Source: Cadophora sp. MPI-SDFR-AT-0126
Taxonomy: Eukaryota > Ascomycota > Leotiomycetes > Helotiales > Ploettnerulaceae
Length of the DNA stretch: 64,000 bases
Reading direction: 5' to 3'
Assembly (NCBI GenBank): GCA_020747065.1
Contig: JAGMVK010000003.1
Location: forward strand, 3,596,001-3,660,000
Part shown: in pieces, positions 39,315-50,326 of the stretch
Position numbering within the stretch: the first letter of the stretch is position 1
Layout: the number at the start of each line of letters is the position of its first letter
Notes under the pieces: model-generated
Seen by the model: the letters and a program-made list of their open reading frames with translations, nothing else
Told to the model about the DNA's origin: nothing
The model's database searches: none
Position numbers and translations under genes: made by a program

Positions 39315-42313
39315 GGTGTTTTGAGTGGGAGGAGAGATGTTGTTTTGATACCCGGTGTAGATGGGATTGGGACGGCGCTTTGGCGTTTATTTGTTCGATT
39401 GGGACAAGAATGTGGCATATATGCCTTCCGCTGTACATATGGGAATCTGGACAGGAAAACATGGATCACAATATACTGGCTGAGTTGGGCTGGGTTGGAA
39501 TGTCTGACAGATAGGTAGACAGATGTCGACATGTCTTTTTCGCTGAGGTTAAATGAGTTTATACTAGTATTGTATAATATCAACCGTATCAAGAAGATTG
39601 CATCAGAATTTCGCATCATTCACATCTCTATTGTATTGCTTCTGTTCCATTTAGAGATCATCCACATCATGCATCCACAACTTTCAAGTCTCCAAGCACA
39701 GAATAGAATATATAAAAAAAAATTACTTCCTCATCTCCATCTCATCTCATCTTCAATTCAAACCCCCAAACATCTACTCCCCACCGCCTTATTCCGATAT
39801 TCAGCATAATTTATCCGATGAAAGCGACAATTTCGTCGTACTCGCGCTCTCTCTCACATACATCATGTCATCAATATCGTCGCTTCCAACAGCTTTCGCT
39901 TCCCATCGGCCTTTCCCCATCTCCCATCCTCCTCTTCCTCCGACAAGCCCCGGCCCCTCCGAGCCCTCACCTCACCTCACCTCATCCGCATCCGATGTTT
40001 TCTTCGGCTCTTCCTTTCCTTCCACATCTCTGAAGAGATCGGCACGCCACCCGCCCGTCTGTCTCGCTTAATGAAGGGGAGGAAAAGGAGGAAAACAGGT
40101 TTAGGGTGTTTGTCTCGGTCTCTCTTGTTCAGGGGTAGGAGTTGGATGGCAGGATGGGTTACGTTATAGAGGTGGGGGACTACTCGTCATGTATGATGGT
40201 GCGGGTGCTCATCCCGAGTTGAGCCCTCCTCCCTCTTGCTGTATTTCGTATTTCGTATTTCGTAATTGGATTCTGGGATCTGGTGGGGGGGAGATCGATT
40301 GTAGGTGGCGGTGCTGCATGAGCTAGCTGCAGCGCACAGGTGCAAGATTTCATCAATGGGGTAAACATTATAATGCACTGGCTGGTCGGAGGGGTGTTTA
40401 GAGCACTGGTTGGAGGGGTACATGTGAGTACGAGGGCGAGGGTGGGGAGAGTATTGGAGAGCCAAGATGGATGATGTTGAAGCGGAAGATGAAGATGAAG
40501 CAAAACGTCATGATGCAGATGTTGAGCTTATCCAGCGAATTCCCCCCCACAATATATTATTTAGTGGCGTGGGTTAATGTATGGAATATTCTAGCGTTTA
40601 ACAGGACAGGGGGAATGGATATGGATGTGGGTATAGATCTGGTTATGGATCCACAGCAGTACTTACAGGTGATTGATGCCTTGTTATGCTTGGAGGAGTG
40701 GGGTAGAAGTGGAAAGGAAGGCTTCTGGAAGTGAAGGGTTTGAGGGAGAGGGTTAGAGGGAAAGGGAGGGGAGTGAGTGGTGATCACATCCAGACCAGCC
40801 CACTCAGCGCACTCACTCCCTCACTCATACCAACGATAGGTTCAGGATGTCCCGTGCTGTTTGTTTTCTTCGTGTTGGCTTGCCAGTAGCTACATACAGC
40901 ACCTCTCTCGCCTGTCTGTCATCTCATCAAGACGACGGACCATCATCAATAACCAAACATTGTTTTTCCCATTATGTACGCAATCTCCCTTCCTTGCTTA
41001 CCTTTCCCATATATCTATGTATCTCGTCTGAATCTGACTCGAGTCTACTCAACTGGTATTGGCATCGAGAAGTGCCTGCTCATCCAGACGAAATTCCATC
41101 TTATTGGCATCACATCGAGTATGTACGAGGATATTGAGTAGGGTACACCCTTTGGCATTTTTCCATATGTGGAATGCATCGATACCCGCAAACCTTCTCT
41201 ATAAACAATGCACCCCGTACTGCGTCTTCTATCCCGTACTTCGATATCGTCGAACAATCCGGGTACCATCTCCAATGCCGCTAATCTAATTCTCCACATT
41301 TACTTTCCTACACAGACTTCTGAGCTTTACAACCCATGAGAATGTCACGAAACGGGGGCTTTTGATAGATGATGTTGTCTAGTCTGATCGGAGTCAAGAC
41401 GATTGCGTTCTCGGCAGACTGACCGTGGAGATGCTGATGGACCCCCTGCCTGGCATCTATCCTAAGCAGGAGCATTGTCCGGCCTTCACTGGGGAAACCC
41501 TCGCGATTCGGAGAATGCCTTTTCTGATGTCGAAGTTGATCGTCTGCAAAGAACTCGGCCGACTTGAAGCCAAGCGTCCTCAAAGAGTGAGTCGATTTCG
41601 CGATCCGCTATGAGAAAAGCAGGAGTCAGCATAGCAGTTCAGAAGATTGTCAAGGGTGCAGCAGCACAAGCGCCGAGCTACCATGTGGAAGTACGAAAGT
41701 GCAGTTTATGAAAGAGGAAGGTAATACTCACTACTCAACACTCGTCTTCTGTCCTAGGATACAAGCTGCAAAGGTCTCTGCTAGTCCCCCTCCTGATTAC
41801 TCCTTATCTACCTTCTTCGGGCTCTTCAGAGTAGCAGATCATGGTTGATATTTAATGGATGATATCTGCTGATTCGAGGGTCGTCTGTCTAGGCCAGGAA
41901 GACTGTCACCTGTCGTGGCTCGATCTGCCAATTGGCACTGAAGGAACTTTTGTTAAGGTGAAAGGTAGCCTTAACATTGATTGATATTGAGAGGAAATCA
42001 GTTGAAAGAAGAAATAGCGTGTGCTTCATGGAAGCTTTTTGAGGAAGTGGAAACATGATCTGGCCAAACTCGATTACCAGAACGTGGATTGCCATCGAAA
42101 GTCAACAAAGCTTAACAGCAGCCAATTCAAGCCCCAAGAAAGAATTAGAAGGTGAAAAATTCATTCATTGCACTGCACTTCACACTCATTGATAGTATAT
42201 GCTGACTCTGGTATGTTGCAATTCTTGCATCACGATTAAGTGCCTGTTTCTGTCAATGCGACGTCTCTCTGTACTCCTGGCTGCACGAGACTTGTGCTTT
42301 CCCATCTCCTCGT
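39315..42313. other. long intergenic region downstream of the Ser-rich gene
   Basis: About 3 kb with only short open frames of biased composition. A 7-nt unit (GTATTTC) is repeated three times at 40241-40264. No gene or RNA recognised. Confidence 0.5.
40241..40264 (+). repeat. heptanucleotide microsatellite (GTATTTC)x3
   Basis: Three perfect tandem copies followed by a partial fourth. Too short to interpret further. Confidence 0.85.
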
Positions 42314-45300
42314 TCAGAACACATCTACCACAAGGCTGTCCGTTTTCCAGAATTCCTTCCAAGAATCAACCCACTTCAACTGAACTTCTTTCAACCAGTC
42401 ATCAATCCCAATCTCCACAAACCTTCCGCGCTTCTTGCTTCTCTCATCACTGTCTTGCCCAGCATCATCACTGTCTTGCCCAGCACCATTCTCTCCCGGT
42501 ATATTGAATTTCATCACGCCCTTGTAAAACTCCCGCCAGTTCTCAATCGGTCCTTTAATATACTTATGATCCTCCCCACAGAACAACCTCCAACCCTTCC
42601 ACTCCGCATCCTTGCAATTCGTTCTCTGCTTCCAGCATTTCTCGCAAAGGTGGCAGTCAGTGCACATAATGCAAAAGTAAAGCGATCCGGAATACCAGCC
42701 ATAGTAGTCCGTCGAGCAACCACTGCAGCGAATCGTAAGGCCAACAAGCCGATCATAAATGTCCTTTTCTGGGCCGGCAGCCGAGCGAATCTCCAGATCT
42801 TTGTCCTCGTTGTCAGATTCGCTGGTGTCGTCACCATCGCTTTCATCTTCTGGAGGAGCATCATCATCCACAACTTCCAGGAACTGGAGAGTATAAGCGA
42901 TTCTCGTTTCTCTCGTCAGACCTGGAACCAGCGCAAGGGTCTTGGCAAGCTGGCGGAAACCCATGCTGTCGTTGTCGGTCGTTGCGTCTGTGAGAGCTTC
43001 GATGCAGCTTTGGAACGTCTTCTCCATGTGAGTCTGGAAATCTTGCGATGATGCCATCACGCGCATCATGACAGCTAGAGATATCGAAGTTTGCGATTGG
43101 TATGGATTGAAATCCTCGGCCTTCGCCAACTCGTGCTCGAGAGCCAATTTCTTCATCTCTCCATAGAGCGCAATCTTCCCAGACCCATGGTTGGTGGATC
43201 GGAATTGCAGTATTAGCACATCTGCCAGTTGAAGTCGAGAGTCGTAGAGAAAAGGTTCATCCCAATTGTCCTTGTTCTTGCGGAAATACTCGGCAAACAT
43301 CTCATGCCAGAGTCTCTTCGACTCCTCCAAGCTCGGGAAGACAGATCGGTGGACTTGGGCGAGAGAGCTCTGGATGTATTTCCGTTCGCCAAACAGCTTG
43401 TAGTATGAGGATGCCAAGATTTTGCTATAGGTCTCGATCAGAAAGTCTTTGTTGTTGCATTCCCAGGCCGCTCGTTGGATCCTGTGATTGGGTCCCAGCC
43501 CATTGTAGTCCAGCCATCCCCTCAATTCCGTCACCTGGACCTTCTTCAGCAAATCGATGATCCTCTCAAACTCTCCTTTCTTCTCAAAATGTTCGGTTAT
43601 CTCGTCCAAGATATCAGTCCAGATTCCGAAATCGCTGGGGGTTTCCACCTTCAGCATTGTTACGATAGCTGCTTCAACATCACCCATTTTAACTTCACAC
43701 CGTGCTCGAGTGGTGACCAAATATTGGTATTGCCATTCTGCTTCGACGTTATCACTGTGTTTCTGGACTTCGGGTTTCCCGTGGTATAGAATGAGACAAT
43801 TTTCAATTGCCTCATAACACTTCTTCAGGTGGTATTCCGCATTTTCCTCGTCCGCGTAGGGGCTGTATAGAATGAAATGTGAACTGGCAATCTGGAACAG
43901 AGCGTCGTAACGTTCGATGTCTGATTCTGCAATCAACAAACTTTCTTCCAGGTTATCGAGAGCCTCATCATATTCGCCAACGTTGAGATACGCTCGTCCA
44001 ATCATTAGTAGAGCATTTGCTGTCTTCTCCAAGTCAGGGAAGAGCTTCACGATGATGGTAATTTCCTCTCTGTCTCTAGTGCTCTCGTCGAACACCTCTT
44101 TGGCTTTGGATGTCTGCAGAAAATTGTCAGCGTATGCGCACAACTAAATTGGGAGACATACCAAGCGAAATGTGCTGATGGAAAATCTGGCTGCTTGTTT
44201 CACTCCTATATAATCCCGGGCATCAAACCAGCTCTGAACATGCTGTCTTGTAAGCCACATAAGAAAGTCATCTTCGTCGCAACAAAGCCGCATCCATTCT
44301 TGCAGCTCGTCACTGTACTCGCCAGGCATGCTTGCCATTGCTCGTCTGATCAACGAGTTGAAATGCGCGAAAAATTCCGTACAGGAGTTCCACCCGGGTT
44401 CCCCAAAGATGTTCGTATCTGGGACTACCGGCATCCGCGTTTCGATTGTTTTTAATGCTTTCCGCTTGCAGCTCATAAGGGTGTGCAGAGAATCAACAAT
44501 CAGCTTGACATCATCATCTGAAGCACCATCCAAATCAATAGCCAGGAAGTGCTGGATCCAATGGTTGGCTGCGTGCCACTGCAAATTGTAGATATGGAGA
44601 CCAGATGTCGCATCATCGAAGTCATCCTCCATAACAAGCAGACATCGAACGAAAGTCTCAAGGATCTTCAGATGTGCCGTTGATGCCGTGCTTCGTAAAT
44701 CTGTCCCATCAGCTTCCGCGCTACGAAAGTATTGCCACATGACACGATCCTGGAACTTCAAAGGCGACATGATCCAGCTATCGTACTTCAACGGTTCCTC
44801 ATACGGCATGTCCTCCTCACCGGAATCGCTTCTACTGCTCGCAGCGGCGTCACTGAACTCATCAGTGTCATCCCAGCTAGATCCAGCCAAATAAAGACCA
44901 ACTTCAAGGATTCTTGGTAAGTTGTTAGTACGGGAATCAGAACGACTAGTCAAATATAGACATCATGCTCACCTAGAGCAGCGTGTATCGATTTCCTCCT
45001 CCAAGCTCAAGGATGATCCTCCTGGTATGAGCGCCAACATGCACAGCGCTTCCCCCAAAGTCAGAGGTTTCACGCTGTACGAGGTGAAAGCAAACAGTGT
45101 TTTCAAGGCATTGATTTGCTCAACACTCCGATACCTTTGGCAGTCGGCGACCAGACTGTCATACAATGGCGTGAGTCCGTTGGGGATCTTCGCCAGCTCC
45201 TTCACAATCAAAGTCTCCCTGCCGAGTTGATCTAAACGTGGGAGAATGTGGTCCACGTAAAGAAACGCTGAGCTCGTCGAGTTAGGGACAGAGATCTTGA

Positions 45301-47177
45301 TAATAATGGGAAGGCGACTTACTGTCCGCCTTCTGCAGAAGTTCCGTCGCCACGGTCTTAACCATCCGCTTCCGCAGACGATCTAGCTTCGGAAATTTTT
45401 TGCACTTCTCGATGATAACCTTCCACAAATCTCCACCCGGTGCACAGATCTTCGACTTCGTGATTTCGATCTCGCTTGGTTGCAGCGACTCCAGAGAGTC
45501 CATTATCAGAGCCGTTTTCCGGCTTAATAGGACAATCTGAATCGCCAGCTCTTCCGCCCTGATGGAAGCGAAAAGTCCGAGCAGACTCTCGCACTCCTCA
45601 GGAAACATCTCATCCAATCCGTCCAAGACTAGAAGCAGTCTCTGATCTCCATCCTTCGGATACCTTTCCGCGAAAAAGGGTCTCCAAATCTCATAGTTCT
45701 CCAGGTCCCCGCAATCCGACAAGCCCATCCGCTTCAGCTCGGCTGCCACCTCGTCGCGATACTTCACATCGCTCATCGCAATCTGTATGATTGCCGCTTG
45801 CATCATAAATTTCACCTGCCGGAAAATATCTCTATCTTCTTTGAAAAGGTAATAAGCGACGGACGTTCGCGGCTCCTCTTTCGTATTTTCGAGTAGGTTG
45901 CCAACGATCGAATACGCCGCATGGGACTTTCCAATGCCAGGAGGTCCGTGAATCCACAAGAACGGCGAGTCTCCCTCCAGAAACGTCTGGTACTCACTTT
46001 CCTCTGGAATCCAAACGAACGTCCCTTCCACAAACGTCTTCTGCACCTCTTGCAATATTAAAGCTCGTTCGCCAGCAACACCAAACACCGTTTTGATCAG
46101 GTACAGCGCAGCCGTCTTCTTAGCGCCCGGATCCCTCGTCTGGTTCGCAGCAGCCCTCTCCATCTCATTCTGCTTCTTGAGTTCCTCTTTCTTCAGAATC
46201 CGCTGCATCTTCTTCAGGATGTCGAGGGATTCTCCCTGTGCGACCGACACGTTTTGAACCATGCTTTGGGTCTCGATGCCGACTTCGAGGGAGCGAGTCC
46301 CTACTTTCAGACTCTGCATTGAGATGATGGTGAGCTCTTTGACGTCGGTTTTGGTCTCCATTACGGTTGCTAAGGTGGCGAACATTGTTGCTGATTCGAG
46401 GCGCTGGATGTTGGTCTCGAGCTTTGTATAGTCGCCTTTGATGTCACCGTCCGCTCCCTTATAGAGAGCTTTCAGCCAGTGTTCTATCTTGATCAGCGCA
46501 AACTTTCCTCTTGTAGAGAACGTGATACGGTGTGTACTTACTGAATCTCCCTTCGGTAACGTACTTCGTAGCAGTACCGCAAAGGCCCATCAAAGAACTG
46601 AACACCCGCATCAAGATGGTTTTGTAATTCTTGGCACTTGGGAGCTTCGATTCCAGCAAAGACAATCGTTCAAGCATCGAGCTCATGATGTCGAAAAACG
46701 CCGCAATCTGGTCATAATCCTCGGATACATTTTTTGATGCCTGGGAACGGTAAATATGCAACGTTCTTTTTGGCTTTGGGACTTTTTCGCTGATTACCTT
46801 CATCACATACGTAAAAGCCGTCAATATCGTCGCACTCGGCGGAAATGCCTAGAGTATTCTCAATCAGACTCACAAGTCTTTTTTCATCTCAACACCATTC
46901 TCTTTCAACCCACCGTAGCAGCAGCATTCGCAACATTCTCCGCAATCGATTGGATAACATCCGAATTCCTACTTATCGCAGACCGAAACCTGTCCGTCAA
47001 TCCCTTATTATGGCGATATTTATTGAAGGAGTCGACTTGTCGCTCTTGATCTGCTTTGATAGCCGCAATGTCCCATTTCATCTGTGGTAAGTATTTGATG
47101 TTCGTCCCGGTATCTTTACAGTATTTGTCGAGCGCCTCTTCCCAGACTGCTCCAATGTCTGAGTCGTCTTGATCCAT
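42314..47177 (-). CDS. NLR-type STAND protein: Goodbye, NACHT, helical repeats, Cys-rich ZZ-like finger
   Basis: Fungal NLR-like signal-transducing ATPase. Seven exons: 47177-46914, 46848-46798, 46740-46542, 46483-45323, 45267-44973, 44912-44162 and 44113-42314; 1506 residues, all in phase. N-terminus IGAVWEEALDKYCKDTG starts a fungal Goodbye-type domain with SEDYDQIAAFFDIMSSMLERL. The NACHT follows: P-loop GPPGIGKS at 351-358, Walker B LLLVLDGLDE at 454-463, then a winged-helix block (FLYVDHILPRLDQLGRE, LTPLYDSLVADC). The C-terminal half is alpha-helical with TPR-like units (KTANALLMIGRAYLNVGEYD and DEALDNLEESLLIAES). At 1370-1401 six or more Cys (CSGC, CIMCTDCHLCEKC) form a ZZ-like zinc finger. 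Such proteins act in non-self recognition and cell death, with the repeats sensing and the N-terminus signalling. No HET or prion motif is seen. Confidence 0.88.
42444..42485. repeat. 21-nt tandem duplication inside the NLR gene
   Basis: Two near-perfect 21-nt units encode a repeated Ala-Gly-Gln-Asp-Ser-Asp-Asp/Glu block just after the zinc-finger region, in an acidic linker. A recent in-frame slippage event. Confidence 0.85.
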
Positions 47178-48179
47178 GATGGGATTTGACGTCTATCAAG
47201 CTCAGTGGCTTAAGTTCTCTTTTTGGGTGAGACCTCTCTTCTCTATGAGAAAATAAACGAAAAGAGAGACGAAAATAAGATCTCGAATGAGACAAAAGTT
47301 TCAAAAAGACGACAAACCTAACATTTAACATTTGAACAAGACTTCGTAGCTGTTCCAGCTAACCAAATTCAGTATCCAATTCGTGCGGCGGGGTACTAAC
47401 CCCTGTATAGATCCCTGAGCTTCAAGTCACCACCTCTTCCCCAGGCTTCGGAGGACATCTCCTTTCTCATCTTCTACCGCGTCAAACCAATAAGGGGAAA
47501 TTAGAGAACATAAACAAACAGTCAACAAAATTAGCGAGGAGCTAGACTCAAAGTGTGAGATATGAGACGAGGAAATAGGGGTGCTCGCTTAGTGATTTGA
47601 ATTTCGTTTTGAGTGCTGAAGATACAATTTCAGCGGGGGAATAACGAAACTTTAGTCAATGACCTGGCTTTCTGGAGAGTTAACATAGATTATTATTTTG
47701 AATCGTTGCACAAAATAAAATAATAATAAATCCGAAACATCCTTCACCGCTGAGCCTCCGTCAATGTTTCCACATCCGACCATGTCTGCAATCACTGTAC
47801 CCAGACTGGCAGCCAGGAGCCCCAGTAGAACCATGGTTTTAGGGACTTCCCCCCGGACCTACAGCGCACTCACCTCACTAGAAATATTCCCAACGCCCTG
47901 TAAGTTGCCAAATCCTCCAGCGCCTAGAGCCTGAAGTACTTACCAAGCCCGCCAGACGATGTCCGAGTTTCGGGTCCGCAAAAAACCCACCAGTCATCGG
48001 ATCTCGCCTGAAAACACCCCTGCACCCCTGTCCACCCAAAGTAATCTTCTTCACATCTACCTATTCGGGTAAGACCCAACGTTACATATCACTCAGAGTA
48101 ACAACAACAGCATCTCAAAATTTTCCTCCCTCTCTCATCCTCTCCTCTCATCCTCACATCTCAAACCCCAAAATTCAAA
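47178..48179. other. divergent promoter region of NLR and aldehyde dehydrogenase genes
   Basis: About 1 kb between two genes read outward. A pyrimidine-rich tract at 48121-48158 just upstream of the dehydrogenase ATG is a common core-promoter feature in filamentous fungi. Nothing else recognised. Confidence 0.55.
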
Positions 48180-49670
48180 ATGTCAACCTTCCCACACCAC
48201 AGCAACTGGGTAAACGGGTCCCACCAACCCCCAACCCAAGAGCGCATAACCGTCCTCAACCCCGCCACCGAGTCCCCCCTCTTCACCATCGACTCCACGC
48301 CCCTCCCAACCGTAAACTCCATCATCTCCTCCTCCCTCCAAAACTTCTCCAGCGGCATCTGGTCCCTCTCCCCAGCATCAACTCGCTTCTCCGTCCTCTC
48401 CAAAGCAGCCCTCCTCCTCCGCTCCCGCCTCCCCCACTTCATCCATCTCGAGACCCAGCAGACCGGTCGTCCCATCCGCGAGATGCGCGCACAGCTCGAG
48501 CGAATCCCAGAATGGCTCGAGTATTTCGCGTCCCTGGCACGCACGCACGAGGGGCGCGTGACGCCCTTCAAAGGTCCCGTGGTAAACACGCTGACCAGAT
48601 CCCCCCTCGGCGTAGTCGTGCAGATCACGCCGTGGAACCACCCCCTTCTCATAGCGATCAAGAAGATCGCCGCCGCGCTCGCAGCGGGGAATTCAGTGAT
48701 CGTTAAGCCATCTGAATCAGCACCTCTTTCTGTTCTGGAGATGGGGAAACTCTTCCAGGAGGCAGGGTTGCCCGATGGCACGTTGCAAATTGTTTGTGGG
48801 TATGGGAGGGAGACGGGGAAGGCGCTGTGCGAGTCTGAGCTGATTGCGAAGATTGATCTTACTGGTGGGCTGCAGACGTACGCGGCGATTGCGCCGAATG
48901 CGAGTAAGAACCTCATCCCTATCACGGCGGAACTGGGCGGTAAGGCACCGGTGTGTATCTTCCCCAGCGTGCCGGTCGAGAAAGCCGTCAAGGCGGCGCT
49001 GTTCGCGAGTTTCATTGCCAGCGGCCAGACGTGTGTTACTGGAAGCAGGCTCCTCGTGCACTCTGACATCTACGATGACTTTGTCAGCCTGCTAGTAGAG
49101 AGGACGAAAGCGTTGAGGGTGGGAGATCCCATGGACGACAGGACGCAGATCGGGGCTGTGATCTCGCGCGCAAGTGTAGAGCGGTGCTCGTCGTTCGTCA
49201 TGCAGGCCGTCATTGAGAATGGGAACGTGCTCTGTGGCGGCGGCCCTACACGCGTAGATGGCAAAGGCTTCTTCTTCCAACCTACCCTCATCGAAAGCAG
49301 CGCAGAAAGCAACCTCTCCTGCAACGAGGTGTTCGGCCCCGTCATAGCTATCATCCGGTGTCAATCAGAAGCCGAGATCATCAAGATCGCAAACTCCACG
49401 CCCTTCGCTCTCGGTGCCTCCGTCTGGTCAAACGACTTCAGCCAGGCGCATCGCGTGGCGGAGAAGATCGATGCGGGGATCGTGTGGATCAACGGGCATC
49501 ATCTGAATGACCCTTCTTCGCCGTGGGGTGGATTCAAGGATAGTGGCATGGGCAAGGAGAATGGGATTGAGGCATTTGAGAGTTATAGCAAGGTGAAGAG
49601 CACGATTATCAATTATGGGCAGGAACCGACGTGGTTTGACGACGAGGTTGAGAATGCTAGATATGGATAG
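48180..49670 (+). CDS. NAD(P)-dependent aldehyde dehydrogenase
   Basis: Oxidises aldehydes to acids. Single exon, 496 residues, full length for the family. Catalytic Cys285 is in SGQTCVTGSRLLV and the general base Glu251 in ITAELGGKAP. Asn153 in ITPWNHP stabilises the oxyanion and Lys176 in VIVKPSE binds the cofactor. EVFGPVIAI, PFALGASVWS, and PWGGFKDSGMGKENG complete the fold. The cofactor-binding turn reads DLTGGLQTY instead of the more usual FTGST-type motif. Closest in feel to betaine-aldehyde or salicylaldehyde dehydrogenase-like fungal enzymes, but the substrate cannot be set. No targeting signal. It is notably GC-rich and intronless beside intron-rich neighbours, which could hint at a different history but also occurs in native genes. 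Confidence 0.93.
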   Translation: MSTFPHHSNWVNGSHQPPTQERITVLNPATESPLFTIDSTPLPTVNSIISSSLQNFSSGIWSLSPASTRFSVLSKAALLLRSRLPHFIHLETQQTGRPIREMRAQLERIPEWLEYFASLARTHEGRVTPFKGPVVNTLTRSPLGVVVQITPWNHPLLIAIKKIAAALAAGNSVIVKPSESAPLSVLEMGKLFQEAGLPDGTLQIVCGYGRETGKALCESELIAKIDLTGGLQTYAAIAPNASKNLIPITAELGGKAPVCIFPSVPVEKAVKAALFASFIASGQTCVTGSRLLVHSDIYDDFVSLLVERTKALRVGDPMDDRTQIGAVISRASVERCSSFVMQAVIENGNVLCGGGPTRVDGKGFFFQPTLIESSAESNLSCNEVFGPVIAIIRCQSEAEIIKIANSTPFALGASVWSNDFSQAHRVAEKIDAGIVWINGHHLNDPSSPWGGFKDSGMGKENGIEAFESYSKVKSTIINYGQEPTWFDDEVENARYG

Positions 49671-50326
49671 AATCGGTTATATACCCATATGAAAAGAACA
49701 TTGCTATAAAAAGGAAATGGGTCTGTCACTCTTGAAAAACCTGTCTTACAGGCACAAAATCCCCTGCACCAACAAAATATCCTTTTTACAAGAAATCCGT
49801 TGACATTCCCTTTTTGGAAACCTAACCAACTCCTTACGGTGTCTTTTCAGTTAGACGTGGGGCAAAACGCCCTGTATCCCAGCGATAACAGTGTAAGATT
49901 TCAGTTAAGTGCGGGGTAGTCCCTACCCCTGAATCACCAAAATTTCAGTACCACTCCAGTGCCGAAATTCTCAACAATGAAGAACTGTGAGCAGTGGCTG
50001 AATATTCGAGTTATGCAAGTCCTAGATGTATGAGCCTTGGAAAGGAAACACCTTCGAGATAGGAGGTTGATATTTCACTCATTTCCTTTCCTTTGTTGCA
50101 TTGTTGTATCTCTGAGAGACACATCTGAGGTATGCCCGTGTATTGTATCATTTTGTCTTGTATTTGTATTACATTTACTTCTTAATTGCATGCAAGGCAA
50201 GGCCAGACAAGGTAAGGCAACAAGCAGCAAAGAGCCTCCCATCCATCATAGCTCTCAAAATTCTTCGCTTTTGCTTTCCCCTCTCTCCCTTGCCATCATC
50301 AATCATCACATCACCACTATCTTCAT
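49671..50326. other. convergent intergenic region
   Basis: About 0.66 kb between the 3' ends of the aldehyde dehydrogenase and the S41 peptidase genes. Low-complexity, no gene supported. Confidence 0.5.

Noticed and set aside
44913..44972. A 27-nt intron (acceptor at 44946) in the NLR gene
   Set aside because: Too short; a 60-nt intron with a perfect TACTAAC branch site and an AAG acceptor at 44913 keeps the same frame.
48161..49069. 302-codon open frame antisense to the aldehyde dehydrogenase
   Set aside because: GC-rich antisense shadow; the sense frame carries all catalytic motifs.
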